Assembly (NCBI GenBank): GCA_958353395.1
Contig: CATWSG010000006.1
Span: 1 to 64,000, forward strand
Source: an uncultured Collinsella sp.
GTDB taxonomy: Bacteria; Actinomycetota; Coriobacteriia; Coriobacteriales; Coriobacteriaceae
Length of the DNA: 64,000 nt
Reading direction: 5' to 3'
Shown here piece by piece: positions 36,305 through 45,011 of the stretch (its first letter is position 1; every line of letters begins with the position of its first letter). Made by a program: the position numbers and the translations under genes. The notes beneath the pieces were generated by a model, which saw only the letters and a program-made list of their open reading frames with translations, did no database searches and was not told the DNA's origin.

Positions 36305-36476
36305 CGGAAACCGTATCCCACTTTTCGGGCCCAGAATGGGATGCCGTTTCCCGCTGGGCCCCCTCCGGGAAACGACATCCCATTTCAGGGGCATAAACCG
36401 GGATGTGGTTTCCCCTAACGGCACCTTTGGGAAACCGCATCCCACTCTAGACGCACAAAACGGGATGAGCTTTCCC
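36305..36476. repeat. GGGAAA/TTTCCC inverted-repeat array, 3 units
   Basis: Three units with a 62-base period. Each is GGGAAACnGCATCCCA, about 17 variable bases, then the complementary-type TGGGATGnGGTTTCCC. Related arrays lie at 58010 and 62603. It occupies most of the gap between the exporter terminator and the diguanylate cyclase promoter. Confidence 0.85.
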
Positions 36477-36572
36477 ATGGTGATCCAAGACCAGAAGCAT
36501 GTCCGATAGCGCGGCCAGGTCAAGAACAACAAGGCAAGCGTCACGCCAATTTGGACGAGCGTCTGCTGCAGT

Positions 36573-36600
36573 TTGAGGCTGCTGGCCCATATGGTAGAGT
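36573..36600 (+). promoter_or_regulatory. Possible promoter of the diguanylate cyclase gene
   Basis: TTGAGG (36573-36578), 16 bases, TAGAGT (36595-36600), 66 bases upstream of the GTG start. Moderate match only. Confidence 0.4.
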
Positions 36601-36666
36601 TAACCACCCATGAATTTCAGCACACTGCGTGCTACCTGTTCTTTTGTCATTTAGGGGAGTGAACTT

Positions 36667-37758
36667 GTGAATACTTCTGTCGCCAAGAAGGCCGGCCAGG
36701 CGGTGCGCCTGCTCATGATGGTGCTCACGGCAGTTCTCATCTTCTTCTTCATCAATGTTATGCTGCTCGTCTCCGATATCCAGGGCACGGCGCGTGTGGT
36801 CAACTACGCCGGTCTGTTGCGCGGTACCACGCAGCGAATCGTTAAGCTCGAGGATGCGGGCCAGCCTCAAGATGACCTGCTCAAAGCCGTGGATTCATAC
36901 ATCAACGGTTTGCGTTACGGAAGTGACGACCTCAACCTCGTCCGTCTCGACGACGATGAGTATCAGGCAAAGATGACCGAGCTTGCAAATTATTTTGATG
37001 AGCTTTGCACCGAGATCATCCGCGTGCGCGAAGTCGGCTATGAGAACACCGACATCATCTCCATGAGCGAGGAGTTCTTTGGCATTTGCGACGATGCTAC
37101 GCGACTCGCAGAGGACTACTCTCAGGAGAAGGCGTCGGCGCTCAACTATCTCGAGGGCCCGGTGATCATCGACATCATGGGCTTGGTGGCGACCTTTGCG
37201 GTCGAACTTGTTCGCGCGGTGCGAACTGCCGCGCTCAATCGCGAACTGCAGAACAAAGTCTATCTCGACGAAGCCACAGGACTGCCCAACAAGAACAAGT
37301 GCGAGGAGGTCTTGGGGCAGGAGCAGCCTGTCTCCGCGGAGGCGCCCGTTGCGGTGTGCGTCTTCGACCTTAACAATCTGCATACGGTCAATAACAGCTT
37401 CGGCCACGAGAAGGGCGACGAATACATCCGTTCTTTTGCCCAGCAGCTGGGGCGCGTGGCGTCGGAGACCTGCTTTGTGGGCCGCGACGGCGGCGATGAG
37501 TTTATCGCGGTGCTGCGAGATACCGATCGAGCTGCCGTGGAGTCCTGTCTCGCTCGGGTTCGCGCGAACGTGAACGAGTATTCCGAGACTCATCCCGACA
37601 TGCCTATCAGCTATGCGGTGGGCTATGCGCTTTCCAGTGATTTTGATGAACCGCCTACGATGCGCGAGCTCTTTTCCCAGGCCGACAAAAACATGTACAT
37701 CGACAAGAACCGCGTAAAGACAGCCGAGGCAGCCGGGCCGCAACGCGAGGACCGCTAA
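36667..37758 (+). CDS. Membrane diguanylate cyclase (GGDEF domain)
   Basis: 363 residues. Membrane helix 1 (about 13-36), an extracytoplasmic helical sensor region (about 37-163), membrane helix 2 (about 164-184) and a GGDEF domain (about 195-350) with the intact active-site motif GGDEF (275-279). It should make cyclic di-GMP from two GTP. No RxxD inhibitory site precedes the motif, so product inhibition is not expected. GTG start with GGGGAG seven bases upstream. No EAL or PilZ gene is nearby. Confidence 0.9.
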   Translation: MNTSVAKKAGQAVRLLMMVLTAVLIFFFINVMLLVSDIQGTARVVNYAGLLRGTTQRIVKLEDAGQPQDDLLKAVDSYINGLRYGSDDLNLVRLDDDEYQAKMTELANYFDELCTEIIRVREVGYENTDIISMSEEFFGICDDATRLAEDYSQEKASALNYLEGPVIIDIMGLVATFAVELVRAVRTAALNRELQNKVYLDEATGLPNKNKCEEVLGQEQPVSAEAPVAVCVFDLNNLHTVNNSFGHEKGDEYIRSFAQQLGRVASETCFVGRDGGDEFIAVLRDTDRAAVESCLARVRANVNEYSETHPDMPISYAVGYALSSDFDEPPTMRELFSQADKNMYIDKNRVKTAEAAGPQREDR

Positions 37759-37801
37759 ACCCGTAGCAAAGGGTAGCTAATTTGGGACGGGACTCTTTTG
37801 G

Positions 37802-38680
37802 CTATTTGAGAAGTTGTGCCATGGCGTTGATGAATTTTTGTACTTGGAGGGTCGGCTCGAGCGGATAGTGCAAAAAGACCGGCACCTCGCGGCCGCACAG
37901 GAACGGTACGCCCACAAAGGCCGGGTGCACCCCCGACCATGCGCCGCAGGTGAGCACCGCGTCACCCTTTTCCTCCGCCTCGTTAAAGAGCGCAAAGTCG
38001 AAGCTATCCACATCGATCACGTCCACGCCGCCGTCTGCCAAAAGATCGATACGCAGGCTGTCCATAGCGTCGTTGCCGTGGCGGAGCACGCGCAGGCGCA
38101 TACCCTCCAAGTCGGCGACCGTAATGCGATTCTTGCGCGCCAGCGGGCTCGTGCGCGGCAGGTCGATATAAAACGGCACGTTGACAATGCGAAGCTTTTG
38201 GCAGGCGTCACCCCAGCGCGGGGTCGAAAAACTCGACTGCACCACATCGACCTCGCGACCGAGGCTGCGCATGACGGTCTCGCGCTCGTCATAGAGGTCG
38301 CTTACCGGCACGATCTCAAATCGCAGCGACGGTTCCAGCTCGTGTACGCCCGACCACATCGACAGCGTTTGGCGCCCCGGGCACATCATCGACACGCCCA
38401 GACGCACGGCCCCGCCATCGCCCGCCGCGCGTCGGGCACGGCGTAGCGCGTCCTCGGACTGCCGCATGATCGAACGTGCATCGTCTACCAGCAGAGCACC
38501 TGCCGGCGTCACCTTAACACCAGAATGCGAGCGCTCGAACAACGTGATGCCGAACTCGGCCTCGAATCCCGACACCTGTTTGACGAGCGCCGGGGTCGAC
38601 ACGCGCAATTTTGCCGCCGCACGCGAGAAGCTTCCCAGCTCCGCGGCGGCCGATATGGCCTCAAGTCGTCGATCGTACAC
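37802..38680 (-). CDS. LysR-family transcriptional regulator
   Basis: 292 residues from the GTG at 38680 (GGGAG six bases upstream; an ATG at 38713 adds 11 residues). N-terminal winged HTH (LEAISAAAELGSFSRAAAKL and ALVKQVSGFEAEFG) and a periplasmic-binding-protein-like effector domain (about 90-290). Divergent from the SDR/MFS/Gfo-Idh genes and probably their regulator, with the effector likely a pathway intermediate. Confidence 0.9.
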   Translation of the reverse strand: MYDRRLEAISAAAELGSFSRAAAKLRVSTPALVKQVSGFEAEFGITLFERSHSGVKVTPAGALLVDDARSIMRQSEDALRRARRAAGDGGAVRLGVSMMCPGRQTLSMWSGVHELEPSLRFEIVPVSDLYDERETVMRSLGREVDVVQSSFSTPRWGDACQKLRIVNVPFYIDLPRTSPLARKNRITVADLEGMRLRVLRHGNDAMDSLRIDLLADGGVDVIDVDSFDFALFNEAEEKGDAVLTCGAWSGVHPAFVGVPFLCGREVPVFLHYPLEPTLQVQKFINAMAQLLK

Positions 38681-38860
38681 GTCAATCTCCCGTTTTCGCG
38701 CCTGTGGCCACATGATGCCACAGGGGGTTGTTTTCGCAGGCCACGCGCTTAATTGAGGAAATACCGCATCGCACAGTGTAAACCTACGGTTAACGCCATT
38801 CTAACAAATATGCAATTCACCTGCGCAAATGCAAAGCATACGATAACCAGCGAAAACCAC

Positions 38861-38887
38861 GTGGGTCGATTAATGGGAGCGACCCAC
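38861..38887. promoter_or_regulatory. Inverted repeat in the LysR-SDR intergenic region
   Basis: GTGGGTCG, 11 bases, CGACCCAC: perfect 8-bp arms, 26 bases before the SDR start codon. It could be a regulator site or a leader hairpin of the SDR mRNA. Confidence 0.5.
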
Positions 38888-38913
38888 CGGGAGGCACAAG
38901 AAGGGAAGTTCCT

Positions 38914-39795
38914 ATGAGCAATTGGCTCAAGCTCGAGGGCGATGTCTGCGCCGTGACTGGCGCACTCGGCGGTATGGGCGTCGAGATTTGCCGCGAGTTC
39001 GCCCGCAACGGCGCCAACGTCGTCCTGCTCGACCTGGACGAGGAGAAGGTCAAGGCCGCAGCCGCCGACCTCGCCGCCGAGTTTGGCATCCACGCCGAGG
39101 GTTACAAGATGAACGCCACCGACGAGGCCGAGGTTCAGGCCGCCGTCGATGCCACCATCGCCGACTTCGGCCGCGTCGACGTTCTCGTCAACACCGCCGG
39201 CATTCTGCGCTTCGCCGCCATGGAGGACCTGCCGCTGAGCGACTGGGAGCAGGTGCTCAACGTCAACCTCACCGGCTACTTCATCACCTCGCAGCGCTTT
39301 GGTCGCGAGATGATCAAGGCCGGCCAGGGCCGCTTGGTGCACATCTCGACCGTCGCCAGTCACTCCCCCGAGACGTTCTCGGGCGTGTACAGCTCCACCA
39401 AGGCGGGCGTCAACATGATGTCCAAGATGCTGGCTGCCGAGTGGGGCCCCTACGGCGTGCGCTCCAACTGCGTCGAGCCCTGCTTCGTTAAGACCCCGAT
39501 GTCGGCCAACTTCTACGCCGACCCCGAGGTCGAGAAGAGCCGCAGCCGTCTGATCGCCACGCGCCGCATCGGCGAGGTCAGCGATATCGCCAACGCCGTC
39601 ATGTTCCTGGCGTCCAAGCGCTCGGACTTTACCACCGGCGACGCCATCAAGGTCGACGGCGGCTTCTCCAACATGATGGGCGACCTCACCGCCAAGCCCG
39701 GCGGCCGCCGAGCCTATGCCGACAACTACCTTAAGAACAAGGGTGTCGAGCTTTGGTCCGATGAGTCCGGCGTCGCCAAGCCGACTGACCAGTAA
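38914..39795 (+). CDS. Short-chain dehydrogenase/reductase
   Basis: 293-residue classical SDR. Cofactor loop TGALGGMG (15-22), Asp40 after the second strand (favours NAD over NADP), NTAG (93-96), and catalytic Tyr159-Lys163 in YSSTK. The last 35 residues extend beyond the usual end of the family. Typical substrates are polyols, sugar acids or keto acids; the actual one is unknown. First gene of a cluster with an MFS transporter and a Gfo/Idh oxidoreductase. Confidence 0.92.
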   Translation: MSNWLKLEGDVCAVTGALGGMGVEICREFARNGANVVLLDLDEEKVKAAAADLAAEFGIHAEGYKMNATDEAEVQAAVDATIADFGRVDVLVNTAGILRFAAMEDLPLSDWEQVLNVNLTGYFITSQRFGREMIKAGQGRLVHISTVASHSPETFSGVYSSTKAGVNMMSKMLAAEWGPYGVRSNCVEPCFVKTPMSANFYADPEVEKSRSRLIATRRIGEVSDIANAVMFLASKRSDFTTGDAIKVDGGFSNMMGDLTAKPGGRRAYADNYLKNKGVELWSDESGVAKPTDQ

Positions 39796-39860
39796 ACCAA
39801 CCTAACAGAGAGGCCCGCGAATACGCCTGCTCCTCCCCCGTATCGATTAGAAAGAGTCCA

Positions 39861-41117
39861 ATGGCTTCCACCAACTCCAACAAGGGTCGCGCCGTCGTGC
39901 TTTCCGCCGCGTGCGTCACCATGTTCTTCATCAGCTCCATCGCGCTGTATTCCGTCGTGAGCAAGAACCTGCTCGCCGTCTACCCCGAGTGGTCCAGCGC
40001 TCTTACCTGGGCCTTCCCGGTCTTTCAGACCATCATGGCCGTGACGGGCATCTTCGCCGGCCGCATCTCCGATAAGATCGGCCCGCGCAACGTCGTGATC
40101 GCCGCCGCCGTGTGCTACGGCCTGGGCTGGTTCATGTCCGGCACCGTCACCGAGCCGTGGCAGTTCTACCTGTGGTTCTCGCTCGTCGCCGCCGTCGGCA
40201 ACGGCCTGGGCTACAACCCGGCGCTCACCACCGGCCAAAAGTGGTTCATCGACAAGAAGGGTCTCGCCTCCGGCATCACCCTGGCCGCTTCGACCGCCGG
40301 TCCCGCCGTGCTGTCCCCGGTGCTCGCCTCGCTGCTCATCCCGAGCCTGGGCATCTTTGGCGCCCTTAAGGCGCTCGGAGTCATCTTCTTTGTGACGATC
40401 GCCGCCTCCGCCCTGTTCCTGAAGGCCCCCGAGGCCGGCTGGCTGCCCGAGGGCTTCGAGGCCCCCAAGGGCGGCGCGCACGCCGGCACCTTCGGCGACC
40501 TCACCCCGGGCGAGATGGTCAAGACCCCGCGTTTCTGGGTCCTCATCATCACCTTCGCCTTCGCCGCTACCGCCGGTACCCTGCTCGTCGGCAAGGTTGC
40601 CTCCATCGCCGCCGTCCAGCTCTTCGCCGACCCCACGAGCGCCGCGGCCGTCGCCCTCGGCGGCGTGGTCGTCTCCGTCAACACCTGCGCCAACCTGGTT
40701 GGCCGTCTGTCCTTTGGCCAGATCATCGACAAGCTCGGCGCCTATAAGTCACTGCTCATCAGCCTTGTCGTCACCATCGTCGCACTCGTCATCATGTCGA
40801 TGAGCTTTACGCAGGGCATGTTCTTTGTGGCGCTCGCCCTGCTCGGCTTTAGCTTTGGCGCTCTGCTCGTCATCTACCCGCCGCTCACCGGTGGCGCCTT
40901 TGGTACCAGCAACATCGGTGTCAACTACGGCATCATGTTTTTGGGTTATGCCGCTTCTACCTGGATCAGCCAGCCCATCACCGCCGTGCTGTATCACGCC
41001 GAGGCCGGCAGCGCCGCCTACCAGCAGTCCTTCTACGGCGCCATTGTGATCGCCGCCATCGCCGTCGTGCTCACCGTCTACATGATGGTCTCCGACAGCA
41101 AGAAGAAGTCCGCCTAG
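39861..41117 (+). CDS. MFS transporter (oxalate:formate-antiporter-like)
   Basis: 418 residues, twelve helices, resembling the OFA branch that carries small carboxylates: GRISDKIGPRNV after helix 2, GLGYNPALTTGQKWFIDKKGLASG and KTPRFWVL at the start of the second half. Presumably imports the compound oxidised by the adjacent dehydrogenases. 65 bases after the SDR gene. Confidence 0.88.
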   Translation: MASTNSNKGRAVVLSAACVTMFFISSIALYSVVSKNLLAVYPEWSSALTWAFPVFQTIMAVTGIFAGRISDKIGPRNVVIAAAVCYGLGWFMSGTVTEPWQFYLWFSLVAAVGNGLGYNPALTTGQKWFIDKKGLASGITLAASTAGPAVLSPVLASLLIPSLGIFGALKALGVIFFVTIAASALFLKAPEAGWLPEGFEAPKGGAHAGTFGDLTPGEMVKTPRFWVLIITFAFAATAGTLLVGKVASIAAVQLFADPTSAAAVALGGVVVSVNTCANLVGRLSFGQIIDKLGAYKSLLISLVVTIVALVIMSMSFTQGMFFVALALLGFSFGALLVIYPPLTGGAFGTSNIGVNYGIMFLGYAASTWISQPITAVLYHAEAGSAAYQQSFYGAIVIAAIAVVLTVYMMVSDSKKKSA

Positions 41118-41122
41118 TTTTA

Positions 41123-41154
41123 CCGATGCGACAAAGGGACAGCCCCTTTGTCGC
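41123..41154. repeat. GACAAAGGGAC-family palindrome
   Basis: ATGCGACAAAGGGA, CAG, CCCCTTTGTCGCAT with one mismatch, five bases after the MFS stop codon and before the Gfo/Idh gene. Confidence 0.78.
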
Positions 41155-41186
41155 ATTTCACCGGTCACCATTATTAAGGAGTCGAA

Positions 41187-42227
41187 ATGTCTGAGCTCAA
41201 CCCCGTCCGCATTGCCGTTATCGGCGCCGGCGCCATGGGCCGCAACCACATCCGCTTTGTCACCGAGGAGCCCGAGACCGAGCTCGTCGCCATCGCCGAT
41301 GCCTTTGAGGGCGCCCGCGCCACGGCCGAAGCTGCCGGCGTGCCGTTTTACACCGATCCCGCCCAGATGATGGACGAGATCAAGCCCGAGGCCGTCATTA
41401 TCGCCACCCCCAACGACCTGCACCTGGGCGTTGCTCGCGAGGCTGTGAAGCGCAACATCGTGCCGCTGGTCGAAAAGCCGATCTCCAACGATCTCGAGGA
41501 TGCCCAGGCCTTCGCCGCCGAGGCCGAGACCGCCGGCGTGCCCGTGCTCGTGGGTCAGCACCGTCGCCACAACCCCTTCGTCAACAAGGCCAAGGAAATC
41601 ATCGAGTCCGGCGAGCTGGGCAAGCTCACCGTGTCGAGCTTCCACTACATGATCTATAAGAACGACGAGTATTTCGATGTCGAGTGGCGCCGCAAGAAGG
41701 GTGCCGGCCCGATCCTGGTCAACCTGGTTCACGACGTCGACCTGCTCCGCTACCTGCTGGGCGAGCCCGTTGCCGTCCAGGGTATGCAGTCCAGCGCCGC
41801 CCGCGGTTTTGAGACCGAGGACTCCGCCGTGGTCAACGTCCGTTTTGCCGATGGCGCGCTCGCGAGCATGACCATCTCCGACGCCACTGCCAGCCCTTGG
41901 AACTGGGAGGCAACCGCTCGCGAGGATCCGCAGTACCGCCCCTTCGACGCCGACGCCTACTTTATCGGCGGCACTAAGGGCGCCCTGTCGCTGCCCCGCC
42001 TGCACCAGTTCTCCTACGACGGCGCCTCCAACTGGCACAAGCCGCTGCAGATGGAGATTCCGGCCGTCGACCCGGCACTGCCGCACAAGATGCAGCTCAA
42101 GCACTTTGTGAAGGTTGTCCGCCGCGAGGTCGAGCCCGTCGTGACCCCCGCCGATAACGTCAAGACGCTCACGCTGCTTAACGCTATCAAGGAGGCCGCC
42201 GAGACCGGCCAGCTCGTCGAGCTGTAA
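41187..42227 (+). CDS. Gfo/Idh/MocA-family oxidoreductase
   Basis: 346 residues. N-terminal Rossmann fold with AVIGAGAMGRNHIR, the family EKP motif in PLVEKPIS (catalytic Lys near 93), and HDVDLLRYLLGEP with the catalytic Asp/His equivalents near 180. NAD(P)-dependent oxidation of a sugar, inositol or sugar acid. Preceded by AAGGAG. With the SDR it could carry out successive oxidations of one imported compound. Confidence 0.9.
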   Translation: MSELNPVRIAVIGAGAMGRNHIRFVTEEPETELVAIADAFEGARATAEAAGVPFYTDPAQMMDEIKPEAVIIATPNDLHLGVAREAVKRNIVPLVEKPISNDLEDAQAFAAEAETAGVPVLVGQHRRHNPFVNKAKEIIESGELGKLTVSSFHYMIYKNDEYFDVEWRRKKGAGPILVNLVHDVDLLRYLLGEPVAVQGMQSSAARGFETEDSAVVNVRFADGALASMTISDATASPWNWEATAREDPQYRPFDADAYFIGGTKGALSLPRLHQFSYDGASNWHKPLQMEIPAVDPALPHKMQLKHFVKVVRREVEPVVTPADNVKTLTLLNAIKEAAETGQLVEL

Positions 42228-42299
42228 TACTTTAGGGCGGGTCGCGGCAAACTCCTATGCCGAACCCCTCGGCCCGCCACCAACAAGCCCCTCTTCTTC

Positions 42300-42334
42300 G
42301 CCCCGCGAGCAGCCTCCCGCCCGCGGGGCTTTTT
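42300..42334 (+). terminator. Rho-independent terminator after the Gfo/Idh gene
   Basis: GCCCCGCG (42300-42307) pairs with CGCGGGGC (42322-42329), then TTTTT. Confidence 0.85.
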
Positions 42335-42393
42335 GGTACCTTGCCGACGATTTTCCTGGAGCGGGGGCTATTTTGCGCCTCAGCTTGGTTCGT

Positions 42394-42557
42394 TCGCCAC
42401 GAAATGGGCCTATCTACTACGTTTAGCCAATCACCCTCAAACATGCCATATTTCCTAAAATCAAAAGCGCAGGTAGACGGCTTGCGTATTTTCTGAAAAC
42501 CGGGGGATGGTCGACCCATACGGTTCAAACGTAGTAGATAGGTCGTTTTCGTGGCGA
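42394..42557. repeat. Inverted-repeat element (CTATCTACTACGTTT type)
   Basis: Left arm 42394-42424 (TCGCCACGAAA..., CTATCTACTACGTTT) and right arm 42527-42557 (AAACGTAGTAGATAG..., TTTTCGTGGCGA) pair over 31 bases with few mismatches; the 102 bases between contain no gene. It fills the gap before tex. Confidence 0.8.
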
Positions 42558-42637
42558 GGGCCCAAAACAGTCTTTTGGGGCGGGTGGTATCCTTGGTAGC
42601 CCTGTGCTGCAAACGCACCTTAAACGCAAGGAGTCCC

Positions 42638-44785
42638 ATGGATCTTATCGCCCAGCTCGCCCGCGAGCTCAACCTTAAGGCCGCCAACATCGAGGCAGCC
42701 GTCAAGCTCATCGACGAGGGCAACACCATCCCCTTTATCTCGCGCTACCGCAAGGAAGCCACGGGTGGCATGGACGACGTCGCCCTGCGCGCGCTCGACG
42801 AGCGCCTGTCCTACCTGCGCAATCTTGAACAGCGCAAAGAGGACGTCATTCTGCTCATCGACGCCCAGGGCAAACTTACGCCCGAGCTCGAACAGCAAAT
42901 TCGCGAGGCCACGCAGCTCCAGCGTGTCGAGGACCTCTACAAGCCCTACCGCAAAAAGCGCATGACCCGCGCACAGAAGGCCCGCGAGGCAGGCCTGGAG
43001 CCACTTGCCAACATGGTCATCATGCAGGCCTCGGCCAAGGGCAGCGCGCTCGACGCCGCCGCGGCATACGTCAACGAGGAAGCCGGCTTCGACACGCCCG
43101 AGAAGGCGCTCGCCGGCGCGGCGGACATCGTGGCCGAGACGGTGGCCGAGGACCCCGAGAACGTCGCCGACCTGCGTGCCTTTACGCAAAACACCGCCGA
43201 CATCGTCGTCGAGGCCACCGACCCCGCCGAGAAGACCCCCTACGAGCCGTACTACAACTTTGACGAGCCGCTGCGTCGTATACCCAACCACCGCGTGCTG
43301 GCTATCGACCGCGGTGAGCGCGAGGGCAAGCTCCGCGTGCGCGTGAACGTCGACGGCGCTGCCGCCACGGCACGCCTCGGCAGCCGTTGGCCCCGCCGTC
43401 AGGGCGTCTTCGCGCCCATCTTCGATGCCGCCATCGCCGACGGTTACAAGCGCCTCATGGCCCCCTCGCTGGAGCGCGAAGCCCGCGCCAAACTCACCGT
43501 TCGCGCTCAGACCGAGGCCATCAATGTCTTTGCCAAGAATCTCGAGGGCCTGCTCTCGGCGCGCCCCGTGCGCGGCGCCCGCGTGCTCGCGCTCGACCCG
43601 GGCTACCGCACCGGCTGCAAGGTCGCCGTCATGGACGAGACCGGCAAGCTGCTCGACCACGGCGTGGTCTACCCCACCAAGCCGCGCCACGACGTCGCCG
43701 GCACCAAACGCGAGCTCGCCCGCCTCGTCAAGAAGGACAGCGTCAACACCATCGTCATCGGCAACGGCACCGCCAGCCGCGAGACTGAGGAAGTCGTCTC
43801 GGAGTTCATCGCCGAGCAGGCGCCCAGCCTTCGCTACACCATCGTTAACGAAGCCGGCGCGTCGGTGTACTCCGCCTCCGAGCTCGCAAGCCAAGAGTAT
43901 CCCGACCTGGACGTCACTGTGCGTGGCGCCATGAGCCTGGGCCGCCGCCTGCAGGACCCGCTGGCAGAGCTCGTTAAGATTCCGCCCCAGTCCATCGGCG
44001 TGGGTCAGTACCAGCACGATCTTGACCAGGCCGAGCTCTCGCGCACCTTGGGCCACGTGGTGGAAGACGTCGTCAACCGTGTGGGCGTCGACGTAAATAC
44101 CGCGAGCGCGAGCCTGCTGGGATACGTATCGGGCATTACGCCGAGCGTGGCCAAGAACATCGTGGCCTACCGCGAGGAAAACGGCGCCTTTACCGATCGC
44201 CGCCAGCTTAAGAAGGTCCCCAAGCTGGGACCCAAGGCATACCTCAACGCCGCGGGCTTCCTGCGCATCAGCGGCGGCAAGAACCCGCTCGACGCGACGA
44301 GCGTCCACCCCGAGAGCTACGAGGTGGCCACGTCCGTCCTGGAACGCGCCGGCGTTAAAGCCAGCGAGCTCAGCCGCGGCGGCGTGCCCGACATCGAGCG
44401 CCGTCTGGGCAGTATCTCGGCGCTGGCAAGTGACCTGAACTGCGGCACCCTTACGCTCATCGACATCGTCAACGAGCTCAAGAAGCCCGGCCGCGACCCG
44501 CGCGACGACGCGCCCGAGGTGGTCTTTAGCCGCTCGGCGCTTTCCATCGACGACCTGGAACCCGGCATGGAACTCAAGGGGACGGTGCGCAACGTAGTGG
44601 ACTTTGGCGCCTTCGTCGACGTGGGAGTGCACCAGGACGGCCTCGTGCATATCTCCAAGCTGGCCAACCGCTTTGTCAAGCACCCGAGCGACGTGGTGCG
44701 CGTCGGTGACACGGTCAAGGTGTGGGTCGAAAAGGTCGATCGCGACCGCAAGAAGATCTCGCTCACCATGGTGCAGGGCAAGTAA
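42638..44785 (+). CDS. tex: Tex-family RNA-binding transcriptional accessory protein
   Basis: 715 residues. Tex N-terminal helical domain, YqgF/RuvC-like domain (LALDPGYRTGCKVAVMD, near 330), helix-hairpin-helix pair (VNTASASLLGYVSGI and LKKVPKLGPKAYLNAAGFL) and a C-terminal S1 RNA-binding domain (from about 645: GMELKGTVRNVVDFGAFVDV). Cytoplasmic protein affecting transcription and RNA handling. The start at 42638 has AAGGAG upstream; an earlier frame overlaps the repeat. Confidence 0.95.
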   Translation: MDLIAQLARELNLKAANIEAAVKLIDEGNTIPFISRYRKEATGGMDDVALRALDERLSYLRNLEQRKEDVILLIDAQGKLTPELEQQIREATQLQRVEDLYKPYRKKRMTRAQKAREAGLEPLANMVIMQASAKGSALDAAAAYVNEEAGFDTPEKALAGAADIVAETVAEDPENVADLRAFTQNTADIVVEATDPAEKTPYEPYYNFDEPLRRIPNHRVLAIDRGEREGKLRVRVNVDGAAATARLGSRWPRRQGVFAPIFDAAIADGYKRLMAPSLEREARAKLTVRAQTEAINVFAKNLEGLLSARPVRGARVLALDPGYRTGCKVAVMDETGKLLDHGVVYPTKPRHDVAGTKRELARLVKKDSVNTIVIGNGTASRETEEVVSEFIAEQAPSLRYTIVNEAGASVYSASELASQEYPDLDVTVRGAMSLGRRLQDPLAELVKIPPQSIGVGQYQHDLDQAELSRTLGHVVEDVVNRVGVDVNTASASLLGYVSGITPSVAKNIVAYREENGAFTDRRQLKKVPKLGPKAYLNAAGFLRISGGKNPLDATSVHPESYEVATSVLERAGVKASELSRGGVPDIERRLGSISALASDLNCGTLTLIDIVNELKKPGRDPRDDAPEVVFSRSALSIDDLEPGMELKGTVRNVVDFGAFVDVGVHQDGLVHISKLANRFVKHPSDVVRVGDTVKVWVEKVDRDRKKISLTMVQGK

Positions 44786-44797
44786 ACCGCCAAAGCA

Positions 44798-45009
44798 AAG
44801 GTACCCCCTGTAGCAATGTGCAAAATCGCGAGTATTCTGCAAATTCCACCGTTCCGGATGCCCCTCAGAGACGAAAAAGCAAAAAAACGGCCCCCGTTTT
44901 AGCGTCGTCAGAGCCAAAACGGGGGCCGTTTCATGCTTCGGTTAACTGATAAAGACCTTTACCTTGCTGAATACTCTCAATTTTGCACGTCGCAGGCGGG
45001 GGTACCCTT
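44798..45009. repeat. Inverted-repeat element surrounding a terminator
   Basis: AAGGTACCCCC ... TGTGCAAAAT ... GAGTATTC ... GCA on the left (44798-44840) is matched by its complement on the right (44965-45009) with differences, enclosing the terminator at 44886-44930. It ends three bases before the stop codon of the transaldolase-like gene. Confidence 0.7.
44886..44930 (-). terminator. Strong terminator between tex and the transaldolase-like gene
   Basis: Perfect 15-bp stem AACGGCCCCCGTTTT / AAAACGGGGGCCGTT with a 15-base loop; the minus strand continues into a run of T (A run from 44880). It serves the transaldolase-like gene and probably also tex. Confidence 0.9.
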
Positions 45010-45011
45010 GC

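Noticed and set aside
38914..39795. Bile-acid hydroxysteroid dehydrogenase, since Collinsella species are known for these
   Set aside because: The SDR does not resemble the 7-beta-HSDH sequence I remember, and its transporter and Gfo/Idh neighbours suggest a small polar substrate.
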